A stretch of DNA of 52,485 nucleotides from Clostridia bacterium (GTDB lineage: Bacteria > Bacillota > Clostridia > Christensenellales > Aristaeellaceae), in assembly GCA_017526525.1 (NCBI GenBank), contig JAFXRG010000018.1:1-52485 (forward strand), given 5' to 3'. The notes beneath the pieces were generated by a model, which made no database searches, was not told the DNA's origin, and saw only the letters and a program-made list of their open reading frames with translations. This document shows positions 15,785-23,665 of the stretch, piece after piece (position 1 is the first letter of the stretch; the number at the start of each line of letters is the position of its first letter). Made by a program: the position numbers and the translations under genes.

Positions 15785-16903
15785 TCAGATGGAAGGCCTT
15801 CTGTAACTCATCTCAATATACTTCTGCGCCCAGACCGGATCGTCATGGTCTGAGTCATATTCGCTCATCCGGCAGTCATTATACAGATCATCTGCGATTT
15901 CCAGGATCACATCTTTCAGTTCCAGCTTATTTGTGTACTTCCGGGGAATGCCCTGCAGGCCCAGTTTTGCCCCGAGGATGTTTCCCGCCACCGCTCCGGT
16001 GGAATCGCTGTCGCCTTTGTGATTGACGGCTGCGATCAGGGCTTTGTCAAAGTCATATTCGTACTTGATCGCGCAGTATACGGCAATGGCCAGGGTTTCT
16101 TCTGCCACCCAGCCTTCACCCAGCCGGTGAATGGCTTTGATATCGTTCAGGTCCTCCGAGGCCAGGTCAATCGCTTTCTCCATCAGGTCGGTAAAACGGA
16201 TCCTGTCTTCCGTCTCCGGCCACATTTCATCCACGGTATTCAGTGCATGGAGAACCGCGTCCAGTATCCTTTCATCGTCCTGGCTGATTTCATGAATGAT
16301 CTGCACCAGCGCCGCCGCCGGGATCCAGCCCAGCGGATGGCCATGCGTAATGGCCGCTGCTTCCGCGCCGATCCTTGCGATTTCCTTTACATCCATGCCT
16401 TTATCGTTGAAATAAATACCGATCGGGGCAACCCGCATCACGCCGCCGCAGCCTTTGCTGTGATTAATCGGTCTTTCAATGGTTCCGCAGTTTCCGGAGC
16501 GAAGCGCATCCAGGCACGTATTTCCTGGAGCCCGCCGGTGGAAAAGCTCCGGTACATTGACAAGCCAGGAATAATGATATTTTTCTTCCTTCAGCGGATA
16601 CCGGTCTGTCTGTGTCTTCAGCCAGTCCCTATAGGCGCAGTGAATATATTCCGTGTAATTCGCCCTGATTCCCCGCATTCTCCCCCGGGTGGTTCCGGCC
16701 AGAAGCCCGGTCCCGGTAAACAGGGTCATCTGCGTATCATCCGAAATCCGGGCCAGTCCCTGGTCCGGGTCATATTCCGTAATGCCTTTGCTTCCGTACC
16801 TGTCAAAGATCTCCCTTTCCCGCAGGAACTCCACCGCATAGCCCAGTGCATCACCGGCGGCGCCGCCGAGCAGGCAGCCGCGGAATTTATCCTGGTTCCT
16901 CAT
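15785..16903 (-). CDS. ADP-ribosylglycohydrolase (ARH/DraG family)
   Basis: 372 residues. The family signatures are all present: GCLLGGAAGDALGYAVEF at the start, SDDTQMTLFT at about 53-62 (metal ligands), NHSKGCGGVMRVAPIG, and HKGDSDSTGAVAGNILGA near 290-307 (second metal site). The enzyme removes ADP-ribose from protein or nucleic acid using two Mg ions. A good AAGGAG precedes the start. It is the first gene of a run with the unknown protein and the nuclease (88- and 14-base gaps), so it may be an immunity or regulatory part of that unit; this is inference. Confidence 0.85.
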   Translation of the reverse strand: MRNQDKFRGCLLGGAAGDALGYAVEFLREREIFDRYGSKGITEYDPDQGLARISDDTQMTLFTGTGLLAGTTRGRMRGIRANYTEYIHCAYRDWLKTQTDRYPLKEEKYHYSWLVNVPELFHRRAPGNTCLDALRSGNCGTIERPINHSKGCGGVMRVAPIGIYFNDKGMDVKEIARIGAEAAAITHGHPLGWIPAAALVQIIHEISQDDERILDAVLHALNTVDEMWPETEDRIRFTDLMEKAIDLASEDLNDIKAIHRLGEGWVAEETLAIAVYCAIKYEYDFDKALIAAVNHKGDSDSTGAVAGNILGAKLGLQGIPRKYTNKLELKDVILEIADDLYNDCRMSEYDSDHDDPVWAQKYIEMSYRRPSI

Positions 16904-16914
16904 TTTTCACAGGC

Positions 16915-17070
16915 TCCTTTGCTTATACTATGCCGTTATTTTACGGTTCAGCAGCTCCCTGTACTTTTTCTTTGTGCCTTTTCCATTGCCGGTGTCGGTC
17001 ACAACGGTGTGATCATGTGAACCGGATCAAGCCGCATGCCCTGCGGGCTTTCGTTTCCATGATATTGTCT
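16915..17070 (-). pseudogene. Small frameshifted ORF in the leader of the ADP-ribosylglycohydrolase gene
   Basis: An ATG near 17060 opens METKARRACGLIRF and stops at once. The next frame carries HTVVTDTGNGKGTKKKYREL and reaches a TAG just before the main gene. It reads like a small gene broken by a one-base shift. No family recognised. Confidence 0.25.
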
Positions 17071-17093
17071 TTCCTGCTTTGACTGTAAAAATG

Positions 17094-17102
17094 ATTATAT
17101 CA
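17094..17102 (-). promoter_or_regulatory. Extended -10 promoter upstream of the ADP-ribosylglycohydrolase operon
   Basis: The minus strand reads TGATATAAT. The surrounding 40 bases (including the downstream TTTTTACAGTCAAAGCAGG) recur almost unchanged before the nuclease gene at 26533. Confidence 0.55.
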
Positions 17103-17137
17103 TGTTTCCAGGGAAGAATCCATATTGCGCCCCATTG

Positions 17138-17162
17138 AAAAAACCTCCGGGTGAGCGGAGGC
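17138..17162 (-). terminator. Rho-independent terminator, repeated block (copy 2)
   Basis: A6, CCTCCG, GGTGAG, CGGAGG on the + strand, so a hairpin followed by a U run on the minus strand. It lies 32 bases beyond the stop of the 64-residue gene. Confidence 0.75.
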
Positions 17163-17193
17163 GGAAAGTTTTATTCCCGATCAGCAGCAACCG

Positions 17194-17388
17194 TCATCTT
17201 TTTTTGAATCCGCTGTAATAAACCTTGCCCTGAACGGTATTGCAAAGGCTGATCAGTTCATCGATTTCCTCGTTTGAAAGGGTTTTTACAAAGGCTTCCC
17301 GGGCTTTCCTGGTCGGATAGTCATCCTGGAATTCAAAAATCGTCCGGTAGTGCTTCAGCTTTCTTCTGTCCTGTTCCTTTTTGATCAT
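17194..17388 (-). CDS. Small unknown protein
   Basis: 64 residues, highly charged and helical (MIKKEQDRRKLKHYRTIFEF; LSNEEIDELISLCNTVQGK). The AAAGGAGA site lies 8 bases upstream. It is the last gene of the XRE-TM2 operon, before a strong terminator. No family recognised. Confidence 0.6.
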   Translation of the reverse strand: MIKKEQDRRKLKHYRTIFEFQDDYPTRKAREAFVKTLSNEEIDELISLCNTVQGKVYYSGFKKR

Positions 17389-17412
17389 GGCGGGATCTCC
17401 TTTGGAAAAGCA

Positions 17413-17835
17413 TTACTGCGTATCTGCCCCGGCATTGTCAAGTGCTTTCAGCCTCCGGAGCCAATGAAGAAAGCACCCGTTCCGGCAAAACTCAAGGATG
17501 GTGCCGTCGCTGAACCTCTCCATGCTGAAAACAAGCCGCATCATCGCAAGGATCGTCCTTCCATCCAGGGAAGAAAGATCCAATGCGGCAATCGAATCAC
17601 TGTTAAAATTGATTCCCTTCTCTTCCAGGATCTTAGGAAAATTGACTAAATTCAGTTCGGTATGCTCTTTTTCAAATTCGAAAAGCACATGATTCAGTCT
17701 CATAATCTGTTCATCATAATCAATATGGCACATTATATACGGATTCTCCCGGGTCCCGTCTCCGACGAGTTCGGACCAGTCCCCGAATTTGCCGCTCTCC
17801 ATAAAAGGTATAAATGCCGTCAGTGCCTCATACAT
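17413..17835 (-). CDS. DUF6508 family protein
   Basis: 140 residues. The pattern YEALTAFIPFMESG, then ENPYIMCHIDYDEQIMRL, then RLVFSMERFSDGTILEF and LHWLRRLKALD fits the DUF6508 family, found widely as small cytoplasmic proteins of unknown role in Firmicutes. GGAGG lies 9 bases before the start. It is the fourth gene of the XRE-TM2 operon. Confidence 0.7.
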   Translation of the reverse strand: MYEALTAFIPFMESGKFGDWSELVGDGTRENPYIMCHIDYDEQIMRLNHVLFEFEKEHTELNLVNFPKILEEKGINFNSDSIAALDLSSLDGRTILAMMRLVFSMERFSDGTILEFCRNGCFLHWLRRLKALDNAGADTQ

Positions 17836-17852
17836 GTTATTAACCTCCAGAC

Positions 17853-18068
17853 TTACTCCCCGAACATATCCGCCATTTCTTCCTCCAGGATGATGGCTGC
17901 GCAGGCCAGGGCCTCATCTGTCCTGCGCCCTGATTCTTTGCGTTCTTCCTGTTTCATTCTCCTGTATGTTTTCCCGTCCACCATTATACGCTTTTTCTCA
18001 GTGGTTTTGTAGGGAATGCCCAGAAAATGCTTCTTTACTCCTGTTTCAACCGTCACACGGTGTTTCAT
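17853..18068 (-). CDS. Small unknown basic protein
   Basis: 71 residues (KHRVTVETGVKKHFLGIPYK; MVDGKTYRRMKQEERKESGR) with an acidic hydrophobic end (IILEEEMADMFGE). GGGGGAG precedes the start. It lies 24 bases after the TM2 gene and 17 before DUF6508. No family recognised. Confidence 0.55.
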   Translation of the reverse strand: MKHRVTVETGVKKHFLGIPYKTTEKKRIMVDGKTYRRMKQEERKESGRRTDEALACAAIILEEEMADMFGE

Positions 18069-18092
18069 TCAGCTCCCCCTCTTCCAGGTTTT

Positions 18093-18326
18093 TCAATGCC
18101 GCAGGGGATTTCCGACATTGTCCGTAAAGCTCCGGTTCAGGATCTTCAGGAGATCCCCGATCCACCCGACAAAGAACAAACCCGCTGTGCAGGCATAAAG
18201 AAAACCCTTTCCGATCCGGCCAACATAGAATTGGTGCAGTCCGAACATTCCTCCGATAATGCACAGGATCAGTGCAGTCCCCCGGCTTTTATCGCTGGAG
18301 CTTGTTACATAATTGGTATCAGGCAT
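18093..18326 (-). CDS. TM2-domain membrane protein
   Basis: 77 residues. The core (ILCIIGGMFGLHQFYVGRIG, then GFLYACTAGLFFVGWIGDL) is a textbook TM2 domain: two membrane helices with the G-x-H-x-FY-G motif between. The start follows AAGGAGA and lies one base beyond the XRE stop, so the two genes are tightly coupled. Function in bacteria is unclear. Confidence 0.85.
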   Translation of the reverse strand: MPDTNYVTSSSDKSRGTALILCIIGGMFGLHQFYVGRIGKGFLYACTAGLFFVGWIGDLLKILNRSFTDNVGNPLRH

Positions 18327-18327
18327 T

Positions 18328-18735
18328 TTATTGTTCTCCTTTCGTTTCCTCTTTCGTATTCTTTGCTTCCTGCAGTCTCCGCAGGCAGTAGCTGTTCAGG
18401 GCCTGCCAGTCCGCCAGGGACATCGTCCCGGCCAGCCGGTTCAGGCCCTCCGCCACCGCGGGAAAATATGCCAGTATTGGCGTCAGTTCCGGAATAGTCA
18501 GTTGCTTTCCCTTGTTTCTCTTTTCAGATACCATTTCACCCGTTCCGGATAAAAGCCATGTCGCGCTGACACCCAGCTCCGCCTCTATGGCCCTGGCTGT
18601 CATGGATGATATTGGCGTCTTTCCGGATTCCATTTTGCTGACCAGCTGGGACGTAACCCCGATTTTTTCTCCCAGCTCCCGTTGATTCAGATGGAAGATT
18701 TCCCGGATCTCCCGGATTCTGTCTTCCGCAGGCAT
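18328..18735 (-). CDS. XRE-family regulator
   Basis: 135 residues from ATG 18735; ATG 18741 is only 2 bases after AAAGGAGG and so less likely. A full helix-turn-helix covers 4-58 (HLNQRELGEKIGVTSQLVSK then MESGKTPISSMTARAIEAEL). The rest is a helical tail (LNRLAGTMSLADWQALNSYC). It is the first gene of a five-gene minus-strand operon, divergent from the second WYL gene across 121 bases. It probably regulates one or both. Confidence 0.8.
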   Translation of the reverse strand: MPAEDRIREIREIFHLNQRELGEKIGVTSQLVSKMESGKTPISSMTARAIEAELGVSATWLLSGTGEMVSEKRNKGKQLTIPELTPILAYFPAVAEGLNRLAGTMSLADWQALNSYCLRRLQEAKNTKEETKGEQ

Positions 18736-18776
18736 CTGCATTCCCTCCTTTCAGCCCGATTTTCGCAAATCCAATG

Positions 18777-18805
18777 TTGAAAAATCGCAATATTGCAGAT
18801 AGAAT
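18777..18805 (+). promoter_or_regulatory. Promoter of the second WYL gene with palindrome in the spacer
   Basis: TTGAAA (18777-18782), 17 bases, TAGAAT (18800-18805). The spacer contains the perfect palindrome GCAATATTGC at 18787-18796. A related TTGCGA-type element lies about 20 bases away toward the XRE gene. Both could be operators for the XRE or WYL protein. Confidence 0.55.
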
Positions 18806-18856
18806 AGAGAAAAATTTTTATTTTTTGATCATTCCGAAGCGGAGGAAACGTTCCGT

Positions 18857-19891
18857 ATGAAAAAATACCTGCATTTTGACCTGATCCATATCCTGAAGGA
18901 GAACACGGACAAAGACCATCCCATGCTGCAGAAGGATCTGCTGACGGAGCTCCGGAAGAAGGATGAGAAAATCAACCGCACCACTGTCTGGAATGCCCTG
19001 AATGACCTGATGGCCAATTCCCTGGAAACCCGGATTCATTACCTGGGTGAAAAAAACGAAGCTTCGTCAACCGAAGACAAACGACAGTATTACACGAATC
19101 TGTATTATGACCAGGAATTCACGGACGCAGAGCTTCGCTGGCTGATTGACGGTATTCTCTACAGCCGGAATGTTCCCCATGCAGAACGGGATGTGATCAT
19201 CGGAAAACTTTGCGAACTGGGGAACAAGCATTTTCGGAAAAACATGAACATGAAAAAAATCCGCCGCCTGGCGGAGGAAGAGCCGATGAATGAAGAACTG
19301 TTCCAGAATATCGATCAAATCGGTCGTGCTATTGATGAACATAAAAAGATTACCTGTGTCTATAACTATATGGGGCCTGATTTCCAGCTGCATCCGGTTT
19401 ACGGAGACCCGGATTACCACCAGCTCCTGAACCCCTATGCAATGGTCGTCCGGAACGGATTCTATTTCCTGATCTGCAACAAGGACAATTATTCAGACAT
19501 GACCCACTACCGGATCGACCGCATGAAAGACGTAGTCATCACTGAGCAGCCTGTAAAATCACCCCGGGAGCTTGACGGCTTTGAAGCAGGACTGGATATC
19601 CAGGAATACATGGAGCATAATATCAACATGGCCTTTGGCGTTCCTGAACAAATTACATTTATTGCAAGCGGCAGCGCTGTTCCCGGAATCATTGATACTT
19701 TCGGAAAAGGTGTCCAATTCAGCCGCCTTGCAAACGGATACTATGAATGCATTGTGAAAGTCCCGGAATACGATATGTTCCGTTGGGCGCTGGAAAACTG
19801 TGATCAAATAAAAGTGACCAGCCCTGAATCGCTGGTCACGGAAATTGCGCATTCCCTGGAATATGCTTATACCAGTTATTCGAAGAGATAA
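18857..19891 (+). CDS. WYL-domain transcriptional regulator (second of three)
   Basis: 344 residues. A winged helix (1-70: MLQKDLLTELRKKDEKINRT) is followed by a WYL domain (about 165-230: LLNPYAMVVRNGFYFLICNK, MTHYRIDRMKDV) and a C-terminal WCX domain. It shares the FYFLICNKDNYS / YYLICNKDNYS block with the WYL protein at 34586-35644, so the two are close paralogs. It stands alone on the + strand between its promoter and a terminator, and is divergent from the XRE-TM2 operon. Confidence 0.88.
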   Translation: MKKYLHFDLIHILKENTDKDHPMLQKDLLTELRKKDEKINRTTVWNALNDLMANSLETRIHYLGEKNEASSTEDKRQYYTNLYYDQEFTDAELRWLIDGILYSRNVPHAERDVIIGKLCELGNKHFRKNMNMKKIRRLAEEEPMNEELFQNIDQIGRAIDEHKKITCVYNYMGPDFQLHPVYGDPDYHQLLNPYAMVVRNGFYFLICNKDNYSDMTHYRIDRMKDVVITEQPVKSPRELDGFEAGLDIQEYMEHNINMAFGVPEQITFIASGSAVPGIIDTFGKGVQFSRLANGYYECIVKVPEYDMFRWALENCDQIKVTSPESLVTEIAHSLEYAYTSYSKR

Positions 19892-19926
19892 GCGCTTTGC
19901 TCACCATTCTTTGGTTTGCCGCACTG

Positions 19927-19950
19927 AAAAGCCTCCGGGTTACCGGAGGC
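19927..19950 (-). terminator. Rho-independent terminator, repeated block (copy 3)
   Basis: AAAA, GCCTCCGG, GTTA, CCGGAGGC: an 8-bp stem with a short U run on the minus strand, about 80 bases beyond the stop of the dockerin gene. Confidence 0.55.
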
Positions 19951-19980
19951 GGAATTCAAAATAGTATTCGGCCGTTTCTT

Positions 19981-20013
19981 CCGGTGATGAAGGTGTTTTT
20001 CACCGGATTTTTT
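19981..20013 (+). terminator. Rho-independent terminator of the second WYL gene
   Basis: CCGGTGA and TCACCGG form a 7-bp stem, followed on the + strand by ATTTTTT. It lies 90 bases beyond the WYL stop. Confidence 0.6.
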
Positions 20014-20031
20014 GCGCATACGGATAAGCAT

Positions 20032-21474
20032 TCAGTCAAACAAGCCCGTTTCACCGCCGAGCCTGCGCATCAGGCGAAGCAGATCAAGTTCATCTATCTT
20101 GCCATCCTGGTTGTAATCTGCGCGTACTTTGTTGATTTCATAGGGTTTCCCTGTTGTTTCATCATTCTCCCCGGACAGGTATTTCATCAGTCGGATTGAA
20201 TCGCGTCCGTCCACAATGCCGTCGTAGTTAACGTCCCCGAGGACAGAAGATCCATTGCCGATCTCAAGGAACGAACTTGTTTTCTCGCTTTTCGTCTGAC
20301 CGGCCGCATCTTCCACGATTACTACGCCGGTGTAAATCCCGGGATTATTGATACCATAACCTGAAAACGAAGCGCTGGTTTCTTCCGTCTCAAAAGAACT
20401 GACCTCGTTTCCGTCCCGGAGCAATTTGAAAGTGTATTTATAGGGCGCAATACCGCCTGTGGCAGCTGCGGTAAACAAGATGGCTCTTTGCATTGAAATA
20501 TAGTAAGTCGGTCCTTCGAGCGTAACATTTAATTCCGGAAGATCCACTGGAATGACTGCAATGGTAACGTTTTTTGTTAATCCTGTTTTGGACGCTTTGA
20601 TAGTAATCACTGCTTTGCCGGTTCCACCCGCAGTGGTCACTTTTCCATTTTCATCGACGGTAAGGATACTGTTATCACTGCTGCTGTAAGTAAAGCTGTC
20701 CTTTGTACCGTCATTGATGGATGGTGTAATCTGAAGGGTTTCGCCCGTTTTAATGAATGACGGAAGATCATTCAATATGATCTCCTGGGGATTAACAGGG
20801 ATCCAATCGGAAAACTTGCTTGCACTTCTCCCGTCTGCATCTTCAACTGAAATATATAATCTGACTTCTTCCCCTTTGGTTGGCGTGTATGGCAGATTCC
20901 CGGAAGATGTCTCCGCTAAAAAGTGATCACCATAAATTATACTTCCAGCAGATTTTTCCTCCCAAGAATATATAATGCGATATTTACTATTATTTCCTCC
21001 GGTTACACTGTATGTTGCAACGATTTCCTCATTGATGTTTACTTCTTCTTTGTTGAGCGTTACTGATATTTTTATCGGATCCACCTTTTGTGTTCCGCTA
21101 ACCGGAATCCATTCGGAAAACTTGCTTGCACTTCTCCCATCGGAATCTTCAACTGACATATATAATCTTACTTCTTCACCCTTGGTTGGCGCGTATGGCA
21201 GACTCCCGGAAGACGTCTCCGCTAAAAAGTGATCACCATAAATTATACTTCCAGCAGATTTTTCCTCCCAAGAATATATAATGCGATATTTACTATTATT
21301 TCCTCCGGTTACACTGTATGTTGCAACGATTTCTTCGTTGATGTTTACCTCTTCTTTGTTCATCGTTATTGTTATTACGATCGGATCCACTGCTGCATAC
21401 GCAGCGGGGATCAGGGAAAGCACGATGGATATCGTGATCATGAGGGAGATGATTTTCAGCGCTGCCTTTTTCAT
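20032..21474 (-). CDS. Secreted multidomain protein with C-terminal type I dockerin
   Basis: 480 residues. A signal peptide (1-27, cleavage after AYA) is followed by two nearly identical 102-residue Ig-like units (29-130 and 131-226), a BIG2-like domain (about 230-310: SFTYSSSDNSILTVDENGKV), a PKD-like domain and a dockerin at the end. The dockerin has both calcium-binding repeats: GDVNYDGIVDGRDSIRLMKY and ADYNQDGKIDELDLLRLMRR. Dockerins dock proteins onto cohesin scaffolds or fold structural tails. No cohesin gene and no catalytic domain is seen here. GGAGGAG precedes the start; the lectin-domain gene ends 33 bases upstream, so the two are likely co-expressed. Confidence 0.85.
   Translation of the reverse strand: MKKAALKIISLMITISIVLSLIPAAYAAVDPIVITITMNKEEVNINEEIVATYSVTGGNNSKYRIIYSWEEKSAGSIIYGDHFLAETSSGSLPYAPTKGEEVRLYMSVEDSDGRSASKFSEWIPVSGTQKVDPIKISVTLNKEEVNINEEIVATYSVTGGNNSKYRIIYSWEEKSAGSIIYGDHFLAETSSGNLPYTPTKGEEVRLYISVEDADGRSASKFSDWIPVNPQEIILNDLPSFIKTGETLQITPSINDGTKDSFTYSSSDNSILTVDENGKVTTAGGTGKAVITIKASKTGLTKNVTIAVIPVDLPELNVTLEGPTYYISMQRAILFTAAATGGIAPYKYTFKLLRDGNEVSSFETEETSASFSGYGINNPGIYTGVVIVEDAAGQTKSEKTSSFLEIGNGSSVLGDVNYDGIVDGRDSIRLMKYLSGENDETTGKPYEINKVRADYNQDGKIDELDLLRLMRRLGGETGLFD
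20797..21390 (-). repeat. 306-bp tandem duplication inside the dockerin gene
   Basis: Units run 21390-21085 and 21084 to about 20797. A run of more than 100 bases (around 20914-21040 and 21220-21346) is identical or nearly so at an exact offset of 306 bases (102 codons). This points to a recent or gene-converted duplication. Confidence 0.85.
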
Positions 21475-21507
21475 ATTCCGGTTCTCCTCCTTGCTCTTTT
21501 GGTCTGC

Positions 21508-23388
21508 TTATTCCTGATCTGCTTCCGGCAGGGCGGGCAGGGCTTCCGCCGCGTCTTCCCGGTCCCATTCGCAGATGAAGCCCTTAATGTAATAATAGGA
21601 GTTGGATTCATCGTCCCAGGTGCCCTGGTTCATGGTCCAGTTATTGGCGTCCCTGTAGGTGCTTGCAGCCATTCTGGCGCAGTCAAAACCCCGGCCCCGG
21701 TCCGGATTGCCCTCCGCCCAGTTGGTATAGGAAATCGCTTCTTTGGTCACCCAGGAGGTCCAGCGTGCGTTTTTGTCGCTTCGCAGTCCGATCCAGTAGG
21801 ATTCCTTTTCCGGGGCGGTGCTCAGGTATTCTTCCAGGAATTTCTGTTCTTCTTCCGATGTAATCGTGACCAGATGGCCTCCGTGCCGTTGGCAGAATGC
21901 ATCCGCATCTTCCCAAAGGCGGCTGCCGGCAAACACCTGGTAGGTATGTCCGCCGAAGTTCCTTGCCTCCAGGCGCCTGATCTCTGAATCCTTTTCGGTC
22001 TTCACTGCGGACTGTGCCACAAAGACCCGGTAGGTTGCCTTGGCCGTGACCGTCCGCCGGTTATGCTTTGTTACGACCTGGATTTCTTCGGAGCCTGCCT
22101 TCAGGGGCCGGAGTTTTCCGCTGCCGCTGCCTTCCGCCACAAGGCCGTTCCGGAAGGTGACGGTGGTGTCCATTGTGTCGCTCCACACCCTGCTTCCGAC
22201 CTGGAAATAGGATCCGTAGGAGGAATCCCTTGTTTCAAATCCAACCTCGATCTCTCCGGGTTCCAGGATGAGGAGATCGTGGTTCATTACTTTTACGGCA
22301 ACGGCGGTTCTGGCGCCGCCGCCGTCCGCGGCCGTTGCCGTAATGTTGGCTGTGCCGTTTTCAAGGGCCGTGATTTTGCCTTTTTCATCCACTTTGGCGA
22401 CTTTTTCGTTGGAGGAGCTCCAGGCAAGCTCCCGGACCGTTGCGTCAGCGGGTTCAAGGATCGCCTCCAGCTGCCATGCGGTATCCGGGGCCAGGATCAC
22501 GTTTTTGTCTGTCAGCGTAATCTTTTTTACCGGCAGGACCACTTTGACCCTGCACTCTGCGCGCACCCCGCTCCCGTCGGCGGCTTCTGCCGTAATCACG
22601 GCCTCCCCCGGCGAAACCGCCTTGATGTTTCCGGAAGCGTTGACCGTTACAATATTCTCGTCCGAAGAAGACCACACCAGTTTTTTGTTTCCCGCGTCCG
22701 CCGGCATGACTTTTGCCCGGATGGCTGCGTTTTTCGCAACTGGGAGATTCAGGGCATCCTGTTCCAGCACGATTTCCGTTACCGCCTGGATCACGTTCAC
22801 GCGGCAGGCTGCACTCCGTTTCACGGACGGATCGTCGCTCTTTGCGGTAATGGTGGCACTGCCCCGGCCCTGTGCCGTAACAATGCCGTTTTCGTCCACC
22901 GTGGCAACGGATTCGTTCGAGGACGTCCAGACCACCTTCTGATGATATGCGTCCTCCGGAAGGATCCCGTATTTCAGTCCGGCTTTTGCCAGGCTTTCGT
23001 CCGCGCCGGTCAGCAGAACAAGCTGGGCAGGATCCACCGTCACCTTTGAAACGGGAATGCGAACCTCCACCGGCACCGTTTTGGTAATCTGCCCGTCATC
23101 CGCCGCGGCTGCCGTAACCGTGGTCTTTCCCTTTGCAACGGGGGTAAGGCTTCCGTTCCGGGCTGCTTTCACGATGCTTTCATCCGCGGAGCTCCACACC
23201 AGTTCTGTCTGCCGCGGGGCATCCTCGGTTTTTCTTTCTGTCTGCGCCTTGATCTGGATTCTCTGTCCCATGTAGACAATATATTCTTCCGCATCGAACG
23301 TAATGGTCCGGTTCCCGGCCTCCGCCAATGCGGAAGCGAAAACCGCCAGGCACAGAATGAGCAGCATGCAACCGATTTTTCTCTTCAT
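21508..23388 (-). CDS. Secreted adhesin-like protein: four BIG2 domains and a C-type lectin domain
   Basis: 626 residues from ATG 23388 (GGAGG 9 bases upstream; a TTG two codons earlier is less likely). A signal peptide (about 1-25) precedes a chain of BIG2 Ig-like domains, each with a LVWSSADESIVKA / VVWTSSNESVATVDENG motif, covering about 30-370. A linker follows, then a C-type lectin-like domain (about 480-610): FGGHTYQVFAGSRLWEDADA, RHGGHLVTITSEEEQKF, YWIGLRSD, YTNWAEGNPD, FICEW. Such domains bind glycans or proteins at the surface. No sortase signal or membrane anchor is visible, so it is likely released or held by other contacts. Confidence 0.85.
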   Translation of the reverse strand: MKRKIGCMLLILCLAVFASALAEAGNRTITFDAEEYIVYMGQRIQIKAQTERKTEDAPRQTELVWSSADESIVKAARNGSLTPVAKGKTTVTAAAADDGQITKTVPVEVRIPVSKVTVDPAQLVLLTGADESLAKAGLKYGILPEDAYHQKVVWTSSNESVATVDENGIVTAQGRGSATITAKSDDPSVKRSAACRVNVIQAVTEIVLEQDALNLPVAKNAAIRAKVMPADAGNKKLVWSSSDENIVTVNASGNIKAVSPGEAVITAEAADGSGVRAECRVKVVLPVKKITLTDKNVILAPDTAWQLEAILEPADATVRELAWSSSNEKVAKVDEKGKITALENGTANITATAADGGGARTAVAVKVMNHDLLILEPGEIEVGFETRDSSYGSYFQVGSRVWSDTMDTTVTFRNGLVAEGSGSGKLRPLKAGSEEIQVVTKHNRRTVTAKATYRVFVAQSAVKTEKDSEIRRLEARNFGGHTYQVFAGSRLWEDADAFCQRHGGHLVTITSEEEQKFLEEYLSTAPEKESYWIGLRSDKNARWTSWVTKEAISYTNWAEGNPDRGRGFDCARMAASTYRDANNWTMNQGTWDDESNSYYYIKGFICEWDREDAAEALPALPEADQE

Positions 23389-23509
23389 GAACAATTCCCT
23401 CCATGTGGCCGGCCGTATCGTTTCCCGGAAATTCTTTTTATCCGGTTTTCCGACCCGGCCTGCGGCAATATCGTTCAGTTACATATTTGGTTTTTTTGAA
23501 TCCTTTCAT

Positions 23510-23518
23510 ATGTTACCA
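23510..23518 (-). promoter_or_regulatory. Extended -10 promoter for the BIG2-lectin gene
   Basis: The minus strand reads TGGTAACAT, a TGn extended -10 with a weaker hexamer, about 120 bases upstream of the start and just past a terminator. Confidence 0.4.
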
Positions 23519-23562
23519 TGGTGCTCCGCGGCCTGGCAACCGCAAATGTTCTCACCCCGTTG

Positions 23563-23587
23563 AAAAAACCTCCGGGTAAGCGGAGGC
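23563..23587 (-). terminator. Rho-independent terminator, repeated block (copy 4)
   Basis: A6, CCTCCG, GGTAAG, CGGAGG on the + strand. The preceding CACCCCGTTG matches the flank of copy 1 closely. It is the second of two tandem minus-strand terminators. Confidence 0.7.
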
Positions 23588-23602
23588 GGAAAAAGGGATC
23601 CG

Positions 23603-23634
23603 AAAAAAAAAGAAGGCAGATTCTTCTGCCTTCT
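23603..23634 (-). terminator. Strong rho-independent terminator after the 51-residue ORF
   Basis: AGAAGGCAGA and TCTGCCTTCT form a perfect 10-bp stem with a TTCT loop. On the minus strand it is followed by at least eight U. It starts 32 bases past the stop of the small ORF. Confidence 0.8.
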
Positions 23635-23665
23635 CTGTATATCATAAAGCTCTGTGCCGGCTGGC

